This document shows, one piece after another, positions 40,401-50,057 of a DNA stretch of 51,230 bases; the stretch's first letter is position 1, and each line of letters opens with the position of its first letter. The DNA comes from Paenibacillus typhae. GTDB lineage: Bacteria > Bacillota > Bacilli > Paenibacillales > Paenibacillaceae. Under the pieces are notes generated by a model. It was given only the letters and a program-made list of their open reading frames with translations. It was not told where the DNA came from and did not search any database. The position numbers and the translations under genes are program-made. The DNA is taken from the NCBI RefSeq assembly GCF_900099765.1, contig NZ_FNDX01000044.1, positions 1 through 51,230 of the forward strand. Direction: 5' to 3'.

Positions 40401-41552
40401 TTATACAGCTGCTTTGGATTTCGGTTTCTGCGGCGCTGATCCGAACAAAATCCAGGCCGGCTTAATATAACGGAAGGCTACTGCCACGACCACCCAAGAG
40501 AGCAGGAGGGCCGCCAGGAATCCTCCCGCAATAGCCGCCGTATAGGCCAGTGAACCGCCATGAAACGGAATCTTCCGGTAAAAAAACAGAACCGCCGGAT
40601 GTACGAGATAAATGCCAAACGAGCACGCGCCCACTGAGATCAGCATACGCGTCAGCAGACTGCGGCCCGCTCCATACAGCAGGAAAGACAGCTGCAGCAG
40701 CACCAGACAGGACAGCAGCGCATGAAGGTTAGAAAAACCCTCATACCAGAGGCTGTTGATCACTGTTTTCCTGGTGTAGTTGTTGAACCACAGCTGCACA
40801 TGGATAACGCCCGCCGCCGCCCATAACAGCCACAGTGCGATCCAGACTCCGCCTCTGCCGGATTTCCAGCCCTCGCGGGAAGGAATCAGCCATTTTTTCA
40901 GAGAGCTGTAGTACACGGCAACCGCCGCTCCCAGCAGGAAATAGGAGAAATAGGTGATTGAGAGACTGCCCTTGGACAGCTGCCAGTATCCGTTGTTCGT
41001 CATATATTTGTTCAGCAGCACGAAGCCCCATTGCAGGGCAAGTCCGAGGACCGGTGCCCAGGCAGCAAGCTTACGGGCCTTTTGCAGGCACCACAGCATA
41101 AGCGGAAACAGAACATAGAACTGGATAATAATAATGATGTAATACAGATGGGTATAAGCCGTCCCCGTCCAGAGGTACTTCCACAGCTTGGCTGCCATAT
41201 CCTCCAGCGGCATGTTCCAGGTATACCCGGCCGTCATTTTCAGGATAAAATACAGCAGCGAAAAAACGAAATAAGGCACAATAATATAAATCAGCCGCCG
41301 GCTATAAAATTTCCCCAGTGTCTTCCCGCTGAGCGGACGGTCGATATAGTTATAAAACAGTACAAATCCGCTTAAAAATACAAAAGACGGCACTGCAAAC
41401 TGGCTGAATTTATTGATGAACAAAAACGGATGAAACATCCCTGTGTCCAGTGTCTCCGATAATGTCCGTGAAGTGGCGTGAATCGCCAGTACCGCAAAAA
41501 TTGCAATTGCCCGGAAAATATCCAGCTGCGGAATTCTTTCCTTTTGTCGCAT
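40401..41552 (-). CDS. Membrane acyltransferase (acyltransferase 3 family), copy 1
   Basis: The 383-residue integral membrane protein has about ten hydrophobic segments and the family start: PQLDIFRAIAIFAVLAIHATS with the conserved R and H of the active region, then LSGFVLFYNY and YSRRLIYIIVPYFVFS. Family members O-acetylate or succinylate surface sugars or peptidoglycan (OatA, EPS modification). It is a paralog of the next upstream gene, about 65 bp away. Acceptor unknown. Confidence 0.85.
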   Translation of the reverse strand: MRQKERIPQLDIFRAIAIFAVLAIHATSRTLSETLDTGMFHPFLFINKFSQFAVPSFVFLSGFVLFYNYIDRPLSGKTLGKFYSRRLIYIIVPYFVFSLLYFILKMTAGYTWNMPLEDMAAKLWKYLWTGTAYTHLYYIIIIIQFYVLFPLMLWCLQKARKLAAWAPVLGLALQWGFVLLNKYMTNNGYWQLSKGSLSITYFSYFLLGAAVAVYYSSLKKWLIPSREGWKSGRGGVWIALWLLWAAAGVIHVQLWFNNYTRKTVINSLWYEGFSNLHALLSCLVLLQLSFLLYGAGRSLLTRMLISVGACSFGIYLVHPAVLFFYRKIPFHGGSLAYTAAIAGGFLAALLLSWVVVAVAFRYIKPAWILFGSAPQKPKSKAAV

Positions 41553-41616
41553 TTACCTTCCTCCTGTTAAGCTCCGCATCTCAGATGCTCATTACCCAGC
41601 TTATGATTAGTCCCTT

Positions 41617-42825
41617 TTATAGCCCATGATTTCCTTTCATCTCAGAGCGCGCCTGCCCACTTCCCGCCTGCTTCACCTTAGCTTCAGAGGCCAGTGAACG
41701 CGGCACATTGCCGAAAGCAATCCAGCCCAGCGGAAATCTGCGGAAAGCAAACTGCACGATAATCCAGCTGCCAGCCAGCGCAACCAGAAGCCCTCCGTAG
41801 ATAAACCCCACATAGAGCAATGAATCAGGCGAAATGCCGTAGCGGAACCGTCTGTACACGGCGAGCAGCAGCGGATGAATCAAATAGATTGCGAACGACA
41901 GCTCCCCCAGCCTTGTCAAAAAAGCAACCAGCCGGCGCGGAGCCTTCCTGTAGAGCAAAAAAGTTACGTACAGCAGCACCAGCGCCGACAGCAGTGTATG
42001 CACATTCCATAGCAGCTCATACCACAAAGAATCTGTCCAGTTGCCGAAGCGGCGGGCTTCATACCATAACTGGACATGGATAAAAGCTGCCGCCAGCCAG
42101 GCGGTAAACAGCAGCACGGTCAGCTTTTTATGCATAGCCGTAAGTCCGCTCCATGGCTTTACCAGCCACTGCTTCACCTTTTCAAAGTTAACTGCGATAT
42201 ACGCACCGAGCATATAATAAGCCAGATAAGAGATAGCCAGACTGCCCTTCTCCACGATATGAAGCTGATATTTGTTCCAGAAAATAAATCCCCATTGCAG
42301 CAGCAGTCCAAGCGGGAAAGCCCACTTTACCCAAAATTCCGAGCTCTGCAGCAGCTTCAATAGTAAGGGAAACAGCAGATAGAACTGGATACTGATAAAG
42401 ACAAAATACAAATGCGCATATGCCGATCCTGAGAAAAGCGCTTCAAGAAAGCTGGACAGGTTCTCTGCCGGCTGCTGCATCAGTACTCCGTTCACATACA
42501 GCGTCAGCGCGTAATATCCGGTTGAAGCAAGAAGATAGGGCAGCAAAATGTACTTCAGCCTGCGCCGGTAAAAGCTGCCGATCAGACTTTTCGTAACCGG
42601 ACGCCCGTAATAATTGTAGAACAGCACAAAGCTGCTGAGAAAAATAAACGACGGAGTCCCGAACTTGAAAAAGATATTGATCCAGTTAAGCCAGTAATAA
42701 TAGGGAGAATTCAGCGCCTGCTCCCCGGCGGCAAAAGATGAAGAATGTACATGCAGAACGCCCGTAATCGCCAGGGCGCGGTAAATATCCAGCTGCGGCA
42801 GTCTTTCCGGTCTGGCTTCATTCAT
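41617..42825 (-). CDS. Membrane acyltransferase (acyltransferase 3 family), copy 2
   Basis: The 402-residue membrane protein is aligned along its whole length with copy 1: PQLDIYRALAITGVLHVHSSS, LSSFVLFYNYYGRP, YRRRLKYILLPYLLAS, and a shared DSLWYE/VINSLWYE loop. It also has about ten membrane segments and a short polar C-terminal tail. A good promoter lies upstream, and no clear terminator separates it from copy 1, so both are probably one transcript. The pair may modify a cell-surface polymer. Confidence 0.85.
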   Translation of the reverse strand: MNEARPERLPQLDIYRALAITGVLHVHSSSFAAGEQALNSPYYYWLNWINIFFKFGTPSFIFLSSFVLFYNYYGRPVTKSLIGSFYRRRLKYILLPYLLASTGYYALTLYVNGVLMQQPAENLSSFLEALFSGSAYAHLYFVFISIQFYLLFPLLLKLLQSSEFWVKWAFPLGLLLQWGFIFWNKYQLHIVEKGSLAISYLAYYMLGAYIAVNFEKVKQWLVKPWSGLTAMHKKLTVLLFTAWLAAAFIHVQLWYEARRFGNWTDSLWYELLWNVHTLLSALVLLYVTFLLYRKAPRRLVAFLTRLGELSFAIYLIHPLLLAVYRRFRYGISPDSLLYVGFIYGGLLVALAGSWIIVQFAFRRFPLGWIAFGNVPRSLASEAKVKQAGSGQARSEMKGNHGL

Positions 42826-42845
42826 GATAATTATCCTCTTCTCTG

Positions 42846-42874
42846 CTTATAATGGCTGTTCATATAGACGCCAA
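42846..42874 (-). promoter_or_regulatory. Promoter of the acyltransferase pair
   Basis: TTGGCG, 17-bp spacer, TATAAG on the minus strand, ending about 20 bp upstream of the copy 2 start codon. Confidence 0.6.
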
Positions 42875-43081
42875 GCGAGCGGAACATGATGACTGAACCC
42901 ATCAGGAAGCCTTCCTATGCTGTTTATTCATTCTGATGTATTTTCTGCAGCGTCCTTGTGTCAGCTACACCTTTATCATAAGTACAAGTATACCGCTTCT
43001 TTCTCTGCCGGGGCACTTAAAGCTTTCTGAATTTTTTAAGAACAGTACGATAATCTCCGCTGCAGCCCCCTGTTACATTAA

Positions 43082-43135
43082 AATAACCCTGCAGCTTCTG
43101 CGCCGGTACACGCATTCTGAAACTGCAGGGCTATT
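43082..43135 (-). terminator. Terminator after the yvoF-like gene
   Basis: Minus-strand ATAGCCCTGCAG and CTGCAGGGTTAT pair over 12 bp around a 26-nt loop that can fold again, followed by TTTT. Confidence 0.65.
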
Positions 43136-43150
43136 CCGGTATCCTGTCTG

Positions 43151-43660
43151 TTATTCTTCTTCCTGCAGCGCTCCTGCGGAAGCCGGATGCAGCTCCCGGA
43201 GCGGATTGCCGCCGACAAAGGAGCCGGGCGCCACGTCCTTGTGGACTACCGAGCCTGCGGCAACAACGGCCCCGTCCCCAATCGTAACGCCCGGCAGAAT
43301 GGTTGTGTTCGCTCCGATCAGTACATTTTCACCGATAATGACCTCACCCAGACGATACTCCTTGATGAGATACTCATGCGCCAGAATCGTCGTATTGTAG
43401 CCAATGATTGAATTTTCGCCGACTGTTATCTTCTCCGGAAAAAACACATCGACCATCGCCATAAGGCCGAACGCCGTATGCTTTCCGACCTTCATACCGA
43501 GTATGCTGCGGTAAATCCAGTTTTTGACCGGCAGAATTGGACAGTACCTGGCAATCTGGATAAAGATGAAATTGCGCACACCCTTCCAGGGGCTGACCGT
43601 ACGATAAATATACCAGAGCGAGTTATGCCCTTCGACCGGATAACGGGTAACTTTTCTCAC
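43151..43660 (-). CDS. yvoF: Hexapeptide-repeat acyltransferase (YvoF-like)
   Basis: The 169-residue protein folds as a left-handed beta helix: repeats run from about residue 55 (VGKHTAFGLMAMVD, ITVGENSIIGYNTTIL, VIIGENVLIGANTTILPGVTIGDGAVVAAGSVVHKDV) and end with the typical FVGGNPLREL cap. H95-type histidine in ILAHEYLI is the likely catalytic residue. Such enzymes transfer acetyl groups from acetyl-CoA; the acceptor is unknown. It lies 8 bp after ppaX, the position of yvoF in B. subtilis. Confidence 0.85.
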   Translation of the reverse strand: MRKVTRYPVEGHNSLWYIYRTVSPWKGVRNFIFIQIARYCPILPVKNWIYRSILGMKVGKHTAFGLMAMVDVFFPEKITVGENSIIGYNTTILAHEYLIKEYRLGEVIIGENVLIGANTTILPGVTIGDGAVVAAGSVVHKDVAPGSFVGGNPLRELHPASAGALQEEE

Positions 43661-43668
43661 GGTTCATT

Positions 43669-44310
43669 TCACCCTTGCTCTACAATAGTCAGTAAATCGG
43701 TCATATCCTGAATGATATAATCCGGATGATATTTACGCAGCGTCTCTTCCCCTTTTAGCGACCATGAGACTCCGGCTACACGAACCCCGGCTGCCTGGGC
43801 TGATTGGATATCAACTGCACTGTCCCCGACCATAAGCGTCCGCTGCGGATCTGCATTCAGGTTGCGAAGTGCCGTCAGCACCGGCTCCGGGTGTGGCTTG
43901 GGGTGTTCTACGTCATTCACGGTAACAATGGTCTCCATGTACTTGAGCAGATCAAACATCTCCAGCGCTCTAAGGGTAGTCGGCCGAATCTTAGTCGTGA
44001 CAATACCCAGCTTGATCCCGCGCCGCAGCAGCTCGTCCATCGTCTCATTTACATGCGGAAAGGCTGCAATCAGCTCATCATGGTGAGCGTTGTTATACGC
44101 ACGGTAGGACAGTTCAAGTGCACTTGTATCCACCAGACCGGAGAAAGTGCTTATCTGCTGCTGCAGCGTTGTCCCCATATGAGGAATAATCTGCTCCCGG
44201 CTTAGCGGGGGCAGATTATTCTCCTTGAGCGCATGCATAAATGAGTTTATGATCAGCTCGTTAGTATTAACAATGGTTCCATCCAGATCGAACAACACAT
44301 ATTCTATCAT
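43669..44310 (-). CDS. ppaX: Pyrophosphatase PpaX (HAD family)
   Basis: Hydrolyses pyrophosphate, notably that released when HprK dephosphorylates P-Ser-HPr by phosphorolysis. The 213-residue HAD protein has the nucleophile motif VLFDLDGTIVNT (D9, D11), GIVTTK, KPHPEPVL and VGDSAVDIQSAQAAG. It is in the same operon as hprK (hprK-lgt-ppaX), matching B. subtilis and fitting the coupled function. Confidence 0.94.
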   Translation of the reverse strand: MIEYVLFDLDGTIVNTNELIINSFMHALKENNLPPLSREQIIPHMGTTLQQQISTFSGLVDTSALELSYRAYNNAHHDELIAAFPHVNETMDELLRRGIKLGIVTTKIRPTTLRALEMFDLLKYMETIVTVNDVEHPKPHPEPVLTALRNLNADPQRTLMVGDSAVDIQSAQAAGVRVAGVSWSLKGEETLRKYHPDYIIQDMTDLLTIVEQG

Positions 44311-44318
44311 TTCAATCT

Positions 44319-45350
44319 TTACTCCTTACGTTGCTCATTCTCCGCTTTGTCTGCTTCAGACTGTACATCCTGCGGGGCTTTGTGCGGAGTAACCGCGGCA
44401 TGCTCCGGCACAACCGGTTCACTGGCTGCAGCCTTCGTGCTGACAATAGGGTCAGAGTAATAAGCATTCGCCTGGCCGGTCACTCTGCGTACGACAATAA
44501 TGATAATCGCCGCGATGATAATCAGCAGGGCAAGCAGCTGTGAGATCCGGATGTTCCCGTATGCCGGATCGAAATAGCCCTGTTCAAAGCCCAGCCATTT
44601 CATCGGGCTCCAGAGCCCGTCAATCAGTGAAGCTACACCGCTGCTTCCATTGAAGCCCAGGCTGTCGGTGCGCAGTGCTTCAATGAAGAAGCGTCCAATG
44701 GAGTACCAGATGAAGTAGGAAAGGAAGATCTCACCGGCCCGTACAAATTTCTGGCGGCGCAGTACCATCAGCAGTGCAATCCCCAGCAGACTCCACAGCG
44801 ATTCATACAAAAACGTCGGATGGTGAAACGCATCACCTATGTACATTTGATTAACAATGAAGTCCGGCAGATGCAGCTTGTCACGCAGGAAAGATTCTTC
44901 GATCGGACCGCCATAGGCTTCCTGATTAACAAAGTTGCCCCAACGGCCAATCATTTGTCCGGCAAGCAGACTCGGTGCGCATATATCCACGATTCGCCAG
45001 AACGGGTACCCTTTGTATCGGAAATAGATAATGCCACAGATGATAGCTCCGATTAAGGCGCCGTATATGGCAATACCGCCGTTCCAGATTTTAAAGACAT
45101 CAATCAGGTTGTCCTTATAATCGTCCCACATGAAGGCAACGAAGTAGATCCGCGCACCGATAATGGCCGAAGGCACACCCAGCAGCAGCAAATCCATGAA
45201 AAATTCCTGCGGAATATTAAACCGTTTACCCTCCCGGATGGCCAAAAACAGGCCTACAAGCGCTCCGGTCCCCAGAATCAGACCATACCAGTGTACCGGC
45301 AGCGACCCGATGGAGAAAACAATGGGATTAATCGCCAATGAGAAAAACAT
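44319..45350 (-). CDS. lgt: Prolipoprotein diacylglyceryl transferase
   Basis: Transfers diacylglycerol from phosphatidylglycerol to the lipobox cysteine of prolipoproteins. The 343-residue membrane protein has about seven membrane segments, the GARIYFV and GGIAIYGALIGAI blocks, and the Lgt signature GRWGNFVNQEAYGGP. ATG 45350 follows AGGAGGA; a GTG two codons earlier lies too close. After the last membrane segment there is a polar tail of about 50 residues (ending EADKAENEQRKE) that is longer than in many relatives. Confidence 0.95.
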   Translation of the reverse strand: MFFSLAINPIVFSIGSLPVHWYGLILGTGALVGLFLAIREGKRFNIPQEFFMDLLLLGVPSAIIGARIYFVAFMWDDYKDNLIDVFKIWNGGIAIYGALIGAIICGIIYFRYKGYPFWRIVDICAPSLLAGQMIGRWGNFVNQEAYGGPIEESFLRDKLHLPDFIVNQMYIGDAFHHPTFLYESLWSLLGIALLMVLRRQKFVRAGEIFLSYFIWYSIGRFFIEALRTDSLGFNGSSGVASLIDGLWSPMKWLGFEQGYFDPAYGNIRISQLLALLIIIAAIIIIVVRRVTGQANAYYSDPIVSTKAAASEPVVPEHAAVTPHKAPQDVQSEADKAENEQRKE

Positions 45351-45365
45351 GTTCACACACTCCTC

Positions 45366-46304
45366 CTAGTCCAGATCATCCATGTCTTCAGAGATGGTGG
45401 CTGTAAGTTTATTGGTAAACTGAAGAGCTGCGTTAAAGCCCATTTGCTTCAGACGGTAGTTCATGGCCGCAACCTCAATAATAACGGCAAGATTTCGTCC
45501 CGGACGCACCGGAATGGTTACAAGCGTAACATCCGTATCTATAATCCGTGTGGTCTCCTCGTCCAGCCCCAGCCGGTCATATTGTTTGTCCTGCTGCCAT
45601 GCTTCAAGACGTACAACAAGCGTTATCCGTTTATGATTACGGATGGCACCCGCACCAAACAAGGTCATTACATTAATAATCCCGACCCCGCGGATTTCCA
45701 GCAGATGGCGGATCAGCTCAGGCGCAGTTCCGTGCAGCTGATTATCCGAGGTTTGGCGGATTTCCACTGCATCATCGGCAATCAGGCGGTGTCCGCGTTT
45801 AACCAGCTCAAGTGCCGTTTCACTTTTACCGATACCACTGCTGCCTGTAATCAGCATGCCCACACCGTTAACATCGACCAGAACCCCATGAATGGTTGCA
45901 GTAGGAGCCAGTCTGCCTTCCAGGAAGCTGGTCAGCCGGCTGGAAAAAATCGTTGTCGCCATCGAGCTTCGCAGAACCGGAAGTCCCTTCTCATTACTGG
46001 TGTCAATCAGCTCCTGCGGTACATCCAGTGCTCTAGTAATTACAATACATGGCGTATTGTCAGTGCAGATTCCCTCGATGCGGCTCTTACGCTCTTCCTC
46101 GGGAAGCATGGAGAAGAACGCCAGCTCTGTTTTGCCGAGCAGCTGCACGCGCTCTTCAGGGTAATATTCGAAATAACCGGCCATTTCCAGCCCCGGACGG
46201 TTGAGGTCATCCACTGTTATCGGTCTTTTGAGACCTTCATGCCCGGAAACCACTTCTAATTGAAAATGCTGTACCAATTCAGATACTTTTACCTTCTTAG
46301 CCAT
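45366..46304 (-). CDS. hprK: HPr kinase/phosphorylase
   Basis: Phosphorylates HPr (and Crh) on Ser46 when fructose bisphosphate is high and dephosphorylates it when phosphate is high, the sensor of carbon catabolite repression. The 312-residue protein has an N-terminal MurF-like domain (about 1-130) and the catalytic domain with Walker A GSSGIGKSE, the catalytic His in the GHRLIADDAVE region and the HprK signature LEIRGVGIINV. ATG 46304 follows AAAGGAAG at 7 nt. Its HPr-type substrate is encoded at 20393-20662. Confidence 0.96.
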   Translation of the reverse strand: MAKKVKVSELVQHFQLEVVSGHEGLKRPITVDDLNRPGLEMAGYFEYYPEERVQLLGKTELAFFSMLPEEERKSRIEGICTDNTPCIVITRALDVPQELIDTSNEKGLPVLRSSMATTIFSSRLTSFLEGRLAPTATIHGVLVDVNGVGMLITGSSGIGKSETALELVKRGHRLIADDAVEIRQTSDNQLHGTAPELIRHLLEIRGVGIINVMTLFGAGAIRNHKRITLVVRLEAWQQDKQYDRLGLDEETTRIIDTDVTLVTIPVRPGRNLAVIIEVAAMNYRLKQMGFNAALQFTNKLTATISEDMDDLD

Positions 46305-46469
46305 GTATGTTCTTCCTTTCGTCGCCTGCGGCAAGTCCGCTGTCCGCGTCTGGATAGCTATTCTTATAAACCCAACCGTAGGTAATTCTCCTGCTATCTT
46401 AATGTATAACGTCTATGAATGCAATCTTAATGCCTGTCACTATGCATAGTCCGGAGAGGGCCTACATAT

Positions 46470-46497
46470 CAAAAAGGCCGCCCTTTCAGGCGGCCTC
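46470..46497 (-). terminator. msmX terminator
   Basis: Minus-strand GAGGCCGCC-TGAAA-GGGCGGCCTTTTT hairpin with T-run. Confidence 0.85.
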
Positions 46498-46521
46498 TCA
46501 AGCAGGGAAGATACTGCTATC

Positions 46522-47643
46522 TTAGCCCAGCAATACGTTCAGTTCGGTTTCTTTATCGAAAATATGAATTTTGTTCATATCGATGGCCAATTTTGGCTTG
46601 CTGCCTTCACGGGTAGTGGAACGTCCGTCTACACGGGCAATTACAGTTCCTGTGCCAACTCCGCTCAAGTAGAGGAGCATTTCGTGACCAAGGTTTTCTG
46701 TAACGTCTACCAGGGAAGTAAAGATTGTGTTCGGGGAAGCTTCCAGGAATACTGGCTCTTCATGGATATCTTCCGGACGAAGACCCATGATAACTTCTTT
46801 ACCGATGTAACCTTTGCTGCGCAGGATTGTAGCTTTGCCGCCTGGAACTTCAACATCCAGGTTTTCAGCGCGGAAGCGTACAGAACCGTTCACTTCGCTC
46901 AGTGTACCATTGATGAAGTTCATTGTAGGGGATCCGATGAATCCGGCTACGAACAGGTTAGTAGGCTCATTGTACAGCTCTTCAGGAGAAGCAGCCTGCT
47001 GAATGATACCGTCGTACATAACTACGATACGGTCACCCATCGTCATAGCTTCTGTCTGGTCATGTGTTACGTAGATACAAGTGGTTTCAAGACGTTTAAC
47101 CAGCTTGGTGATTTCGGCACGCATCTGACCACGGAGTTTAGCATCCAAGTTGGAGAGCGGCTCATCCATCAGGAAGACTTGCGGATCACGGACGATCGCA
47201 CGGCCCAGAGCGACACGTTGACGTTGACCACCGGACAGAGCCTTTGGTTTACGTTCCAGCAAGTGCTCGATATCGAGGATCTTCGCAGCTTCGCGTACTT
47301 TCTTGTCGATTTCTTCTTTCTTCACTTTACGCAGTTTCAGACCGAATGCCATGTTCTGATATACGCTCATGTGCGGATACAAAGCGTAGGATTGGAATAC
47401 CATCGCGATGTCGCGGTCTTTAGGAGCAACGTCATTAACTACACGGTCGCCAATGTACATTTTTCCTTCAGAGATTTCTTCCAGACCTGCGATCATACGC
47501 AGTGTTGTGGATTTACCGCAACCGGAAGGACCAACCAGTACGAGAAATTCCTTATCTTTAATATCAAGATTGATATCCATTACTGTTGCTTTATCGGAAC
47601 CCGGGTATTTTTTGAAAATGTGCTCTAAACGTACGCCTGCCAT
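46522..47643 (-). CDS. msmX: Multi-sugar ABC transporter ATPase (MsmX/UgpC type)
   Basis: An ATPase that energises several carbohydrate ABC importers. The 373-residue protein has Walker A GPSGCGKST, a Q-loop VFQSYALYPHM, the signature LSGGQRQRVA, Walker B VFLMDEPLSNLD, the H-loop YVTHDQTEAM, then the C-terminal OB/TOBE regulatory domain (about 240-373; GLRPEDI). No permease or binding protein is adjacent, as for B. subtilis msmX, whose product is shared by many importers. A PucR/CdaR-type regulator is just upstream. Confidence 0.93.
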   Translation of the reverse strand: MAGVRLEHIFKKYPGSDKATVMDINLDIKDKEFLVLVGPSGCGKSTTLRMIAGLEEISEGKMYIGDRVVNDVAPKDRDIAMVFQSYALYPHMSVYQNMAFGLKLRKVKKEEIDKKVREAAKILDIEHLLERKPKALSGGQRQRVALGRAIVRDPQVFLMDEPLSNLDAKLRGQMRAEITKLVKRLETTCIYVTHDQTEAMTMGDRIVVMYDGIIQQAASPEELYNEPTNLFVAGFIGSPTMNFINGTLSEVNGSVRFRAENLDVEVPGGKATILRSKGYIGKEVIMGLRPEDIHEEPVFLEASPNTIFTSLVDVTENLGHEMLLYLSGVGTGTVIARVDGRSTTREGSKPKLAIDMNKIHIFDKETELNVLLG

Positions 47644-47752
47644 TGTATTTCCCCCTCGAGTTAATTAATTAGGATAAAAATAAATCGCTTTCTTGTACAT
47701 TTATCTTACCCCAGACGTGCAGAACTGGCTATTTGTAACGTTCACAAAAAAC

Positions 47753-48847
47753 CTATTTTCTTTTCGTCACTTTATACAATAACATGGCTAACTTCACAAT
47801 TGCCGCATCTCCGAAGCTCCGGACATCGGCTCCTGTTTCCTGCTTGATCTTATCCAGCCTGTACAGCAGTGTGTTCCGGTGGATGTACAGCTTCTTGGCC
47901 GTCTCGCTTACATTGCAGTCCATTTCAAAGAACGTCTCCAGTGTAAGCAGCATCTCCTTGTCCGCCAGCACGGAAGAGTAATCGCCGATCTGTCCAAGCA
48001 GCTGCCGCCGCCGGCTGTCGGGAATACTGTTAATCAGGCGCTCCATGTGCAGCTCCCACGGCAGATGGATATAATCACCGACCTGAAAAATCCGGCCGAG
48101 CACTATAGTCTCACGCAGAAGAGCCACTGAGCCTGTCAGGCCCTTTACCGGGATAATTGCCGGGGCCACAGCCAGATGGAATACCCCCACCCACTCACTG
48201 GCAATCAGCTCATGCAGTCCCATGCTGGTCTGTGCCAGGAGCTCATCTTCACTTTCTTCCTCGTCTTCCTTATCATCTCCGCCGGTGAGCAGTTCCTTAC
48301 GGGCCAAAATTAGCCACTCCTTCTCCTGCAGGGGGATAAGCAGAATTTCATTCTCGAAATAATTACGCAGGAGCTTCATTAAAGTACGGTAGGTCATCTG
48401 CGGATTATGGACATTTTCACTGACCAGCAGAAAAGGAATCATATCGCCGAATAAACGGCCCTTAAGTGTCATATCATCAGGTATTTCTGCATCAATCTTT
48501 TCCTGCTCCAGCTGGGAGTTGAGCCAGACGCTGAGCTGACGCGCCTCGACCTCACCCTCTTCCTTTATACCGGTAGCCTTGAGGGCGACAGCATAATTAC
48601 GAGCCGCATAATTGACCAATTGCAACTCCAGCGGAGACAGGCCCTCCATCTCGACCCAAAGTGCGGTAAATCGGCCCTCATTCTCATATAAAGGAACCCA
48701 TAGATGTCCTTCATGCGTAACAGGCTGGTCCTGCTGTTCAGTGCCTGCACCAAAAAGGGAAGCCGAATGCTGCCTCCCGAGCTGTTTGATTCCGGTTCTT
48801 TTTCCCGTGAGCTGCTCCAACCTTTGACGCAATGCCTCACTATCCAT
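47753..48847 (-). CDS. PucR/CdaR-type transcriptional regulator
   Basis: The 364-residue cytosolic protein has a C-terminal helix-turn-helix of the PucR/CdaR kind: FFEMDCNVSETAKKLYIHRNTLLYRLDKIKQETG (two parts, about 310-345), followed by the usual short tail. The middle has a GGDEF-like degenerate region (IPLQEKEWLILARKE) and an acidic linker DDKEDEEESEDE. ATG 48847 gives a 10-nt spacing from GGAG; ATG 48856 is too near. It lies upstream of msmX with about 110 bp between, and may control sugar uptake, but the effector is unknown. Confidence 0.8.
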   Translation of the reverse strand: MDSEALRQRLEQLTGKRTGIKQLGRQHSASLFGAGTEQQDQPVTHEGHLWVPLYENEGRFTALWVEMEGLSPLELQLVNYAARNYAVALKATGIKEEGEVEARQLSVWLNSQLEQEKIDAEIPDDMTLKGRLFGDMIPFLLVSENVHNPQMTYRTLMKLLRNYFENEILLIPLQEKEWLILARKELLTGGDDKEDEEESEDELLAQTSMGLHELIASEWVGVFHLAVAPAIIPVKGLTGSVALLRETIVLGRIFQVGDYIHLPWELHMERLINSIPDSRRRQLLGQIGDYSSVLADKEMLLTLETFFEMDCNVSETAKKLYIHRNTLLYRLDKIKQETGADVRSFGDAAIVKLAMLLYKVTKRK

Positions 48848-48953
48848 AGTCACCATGCTCCACCACTTTTGCTCTTTTCGCCTATTTTATCATATTTTGC
48901 AATAAGATGCGGCAAGGGCCTTCAGAAGGATATGAGATATAACATGAATTCCT

Positions 48954-49913
48954 CTAATCAGTGCCTTCAGTACTGTAAACTGCATGTTTGGACAATGGAA
49001 GTTTAGGGGGATTAAGCTTTTTAAGCACTTTATTCATCCAGATCCCGGCAATCGCCCCTTCACCCATAGCAACCGTAGCCTGTTCGGCATGAACAGCAAG
49101 ATCACCGGCTACCCACAGATGCTCGACATTTGTCATTAAAGAGCGCTTATCGGCTTCCGCATGTTTATTCTTATGGAGTCTTACCCCCAGCTGGGCAGCA
49201 AGCTCCGAATGAACGGGATTTTTGCCAAAAGCTATAAACCCACGCTCTGCCGGAACCGTTTCCCCATCCTCCAAGATAACCTGCTTAATATATCCGTCAT
49301 TTTCATGAACAACCTTGGCAGCTGCCTTTTCAATGTACCTGATTCCCTCATCAAGGAGACGGCCTATATTTTCTTGAGAAACTGGTTCACGTTCATGATT
49401 AATATAAGTAAGATCCCCGGTACGCTCACGTAAAATAAAAGCCATATTCGCACCGGCATCGCCAGAGCCCAGCAGGACCGTCTGCCGGTTCTCAATTTCG
49501 TAGCCGTCGCAGTCAGGACATACGTAAAGGGTTCTGCCCATAGTTGCTTTTATTCCCGGAAGCTCCGGGAAACGGTCCATTACCCCTGTTGCAAGCAGCA
49601 AGGTCGTCCCTTCATACTGTTGTCCCTGCTGTCCTGTTAACAGGAAGTGATCATCCCTCTTTTGTGCCGTGACAATTCTGTCCGTTATAAACTCCACACC
49701 TGCTGTCTGCGCCTGCTGCCGGCCTGTCTGGCGCAGCTCCTCACCCGATATACCATCGGGCCATCCGAGTATATTATGATAGCTCCGGCACAGCGTTGAT
49801 CTTCCTACGCCTGCATCAATGACCAGTACACGGTGCACAGAGTAGCGTCCTAATTGTATAGCTGCCTGAAGGCCGGCTAACCCGCCTCCAACAATAACCG
49901 CATCATATCTCAC
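48954..49913 (-). CDS. Thioredoxin-reductase-like flavoprotein
   Basis: The 319-residue protein has the FAD motif AVIVGGGLAGLQAAIQLGR, a redox CPDC in YVCPDCDGYE, the NAD(P)-binding VLLGSGDAGANMAF and the C-terminal FAD segment HLWVAGDLAVHAEQATVAMGEGAIAG. It is clearly less like thioredoxin reductase than trxB (CATC), so the partner may be a different thiol protein. GTG 49913 is chosen because GAGGG lies 7 nt before it and the fold starts there; the open frame upstream is unsupported. Confidence 0.82.
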   Translation of the reverse strand: MRYDAVIVGGGLAGLQAAIQLGRYSVHRVLVIDAGVGRSTLCRSYHNILGWPDGISGEELRQTGRQQAQTAGVEFITDRIVTAQKRDDHFLLTGQQGQQYEGTTLLLATGVMDRFPELPGIKATMGRTLYVCPDCDGYEIENRQTVLLGSGDAGANMAFILRERTGDLTYINHEREPVSQENIGRLLDEGIRYIEKAAAKVVHENDGYIKQVILEDGETVPAERGFIAFGKNPVHSELAAQLGVRLHKNKHAEADKRSLMTNVEHLWVAGDLAVHAEQATVAMGEGAIAGIWMNKVLKKLNPPKLPLSKHAVYSTEGTD

Positions 49914-50015
49914 AGGAATACCCTCATTTCTATTCGTTATTATAAACTTATAATTAAACGAAGCAGAAATTTTTAAACTGGATAATGAAACAAAATGAAA
50001 ACTCTCCAGAAAATA

Positions 50016-50045
50016 CAAAAAAGCCACCATCCGGAGATGATGACT
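50016..50045 (-). terminator. Terminator of the rRNA-tRNA operon
   Basis: Minus-strand AGTCATCATC and GATGGTGGCT pair over 10 bp (with G-U pairs) around TCCG, followed by six T, just past tRNA-Lys. Confidence 0.8.
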
Positions 50046-50057
50046 TTCTGTTTGGAA

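Larger units (their letters stand above)
42826..43150. other. Gap between acyltransferase and yvoF-like genes
   Basis: Contains the promoter of the acyltransferase pair on the left and the terminator of hprK-lgt-ppaX-yvoF on the right. I see no gene in between. Confidence 0.6.
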
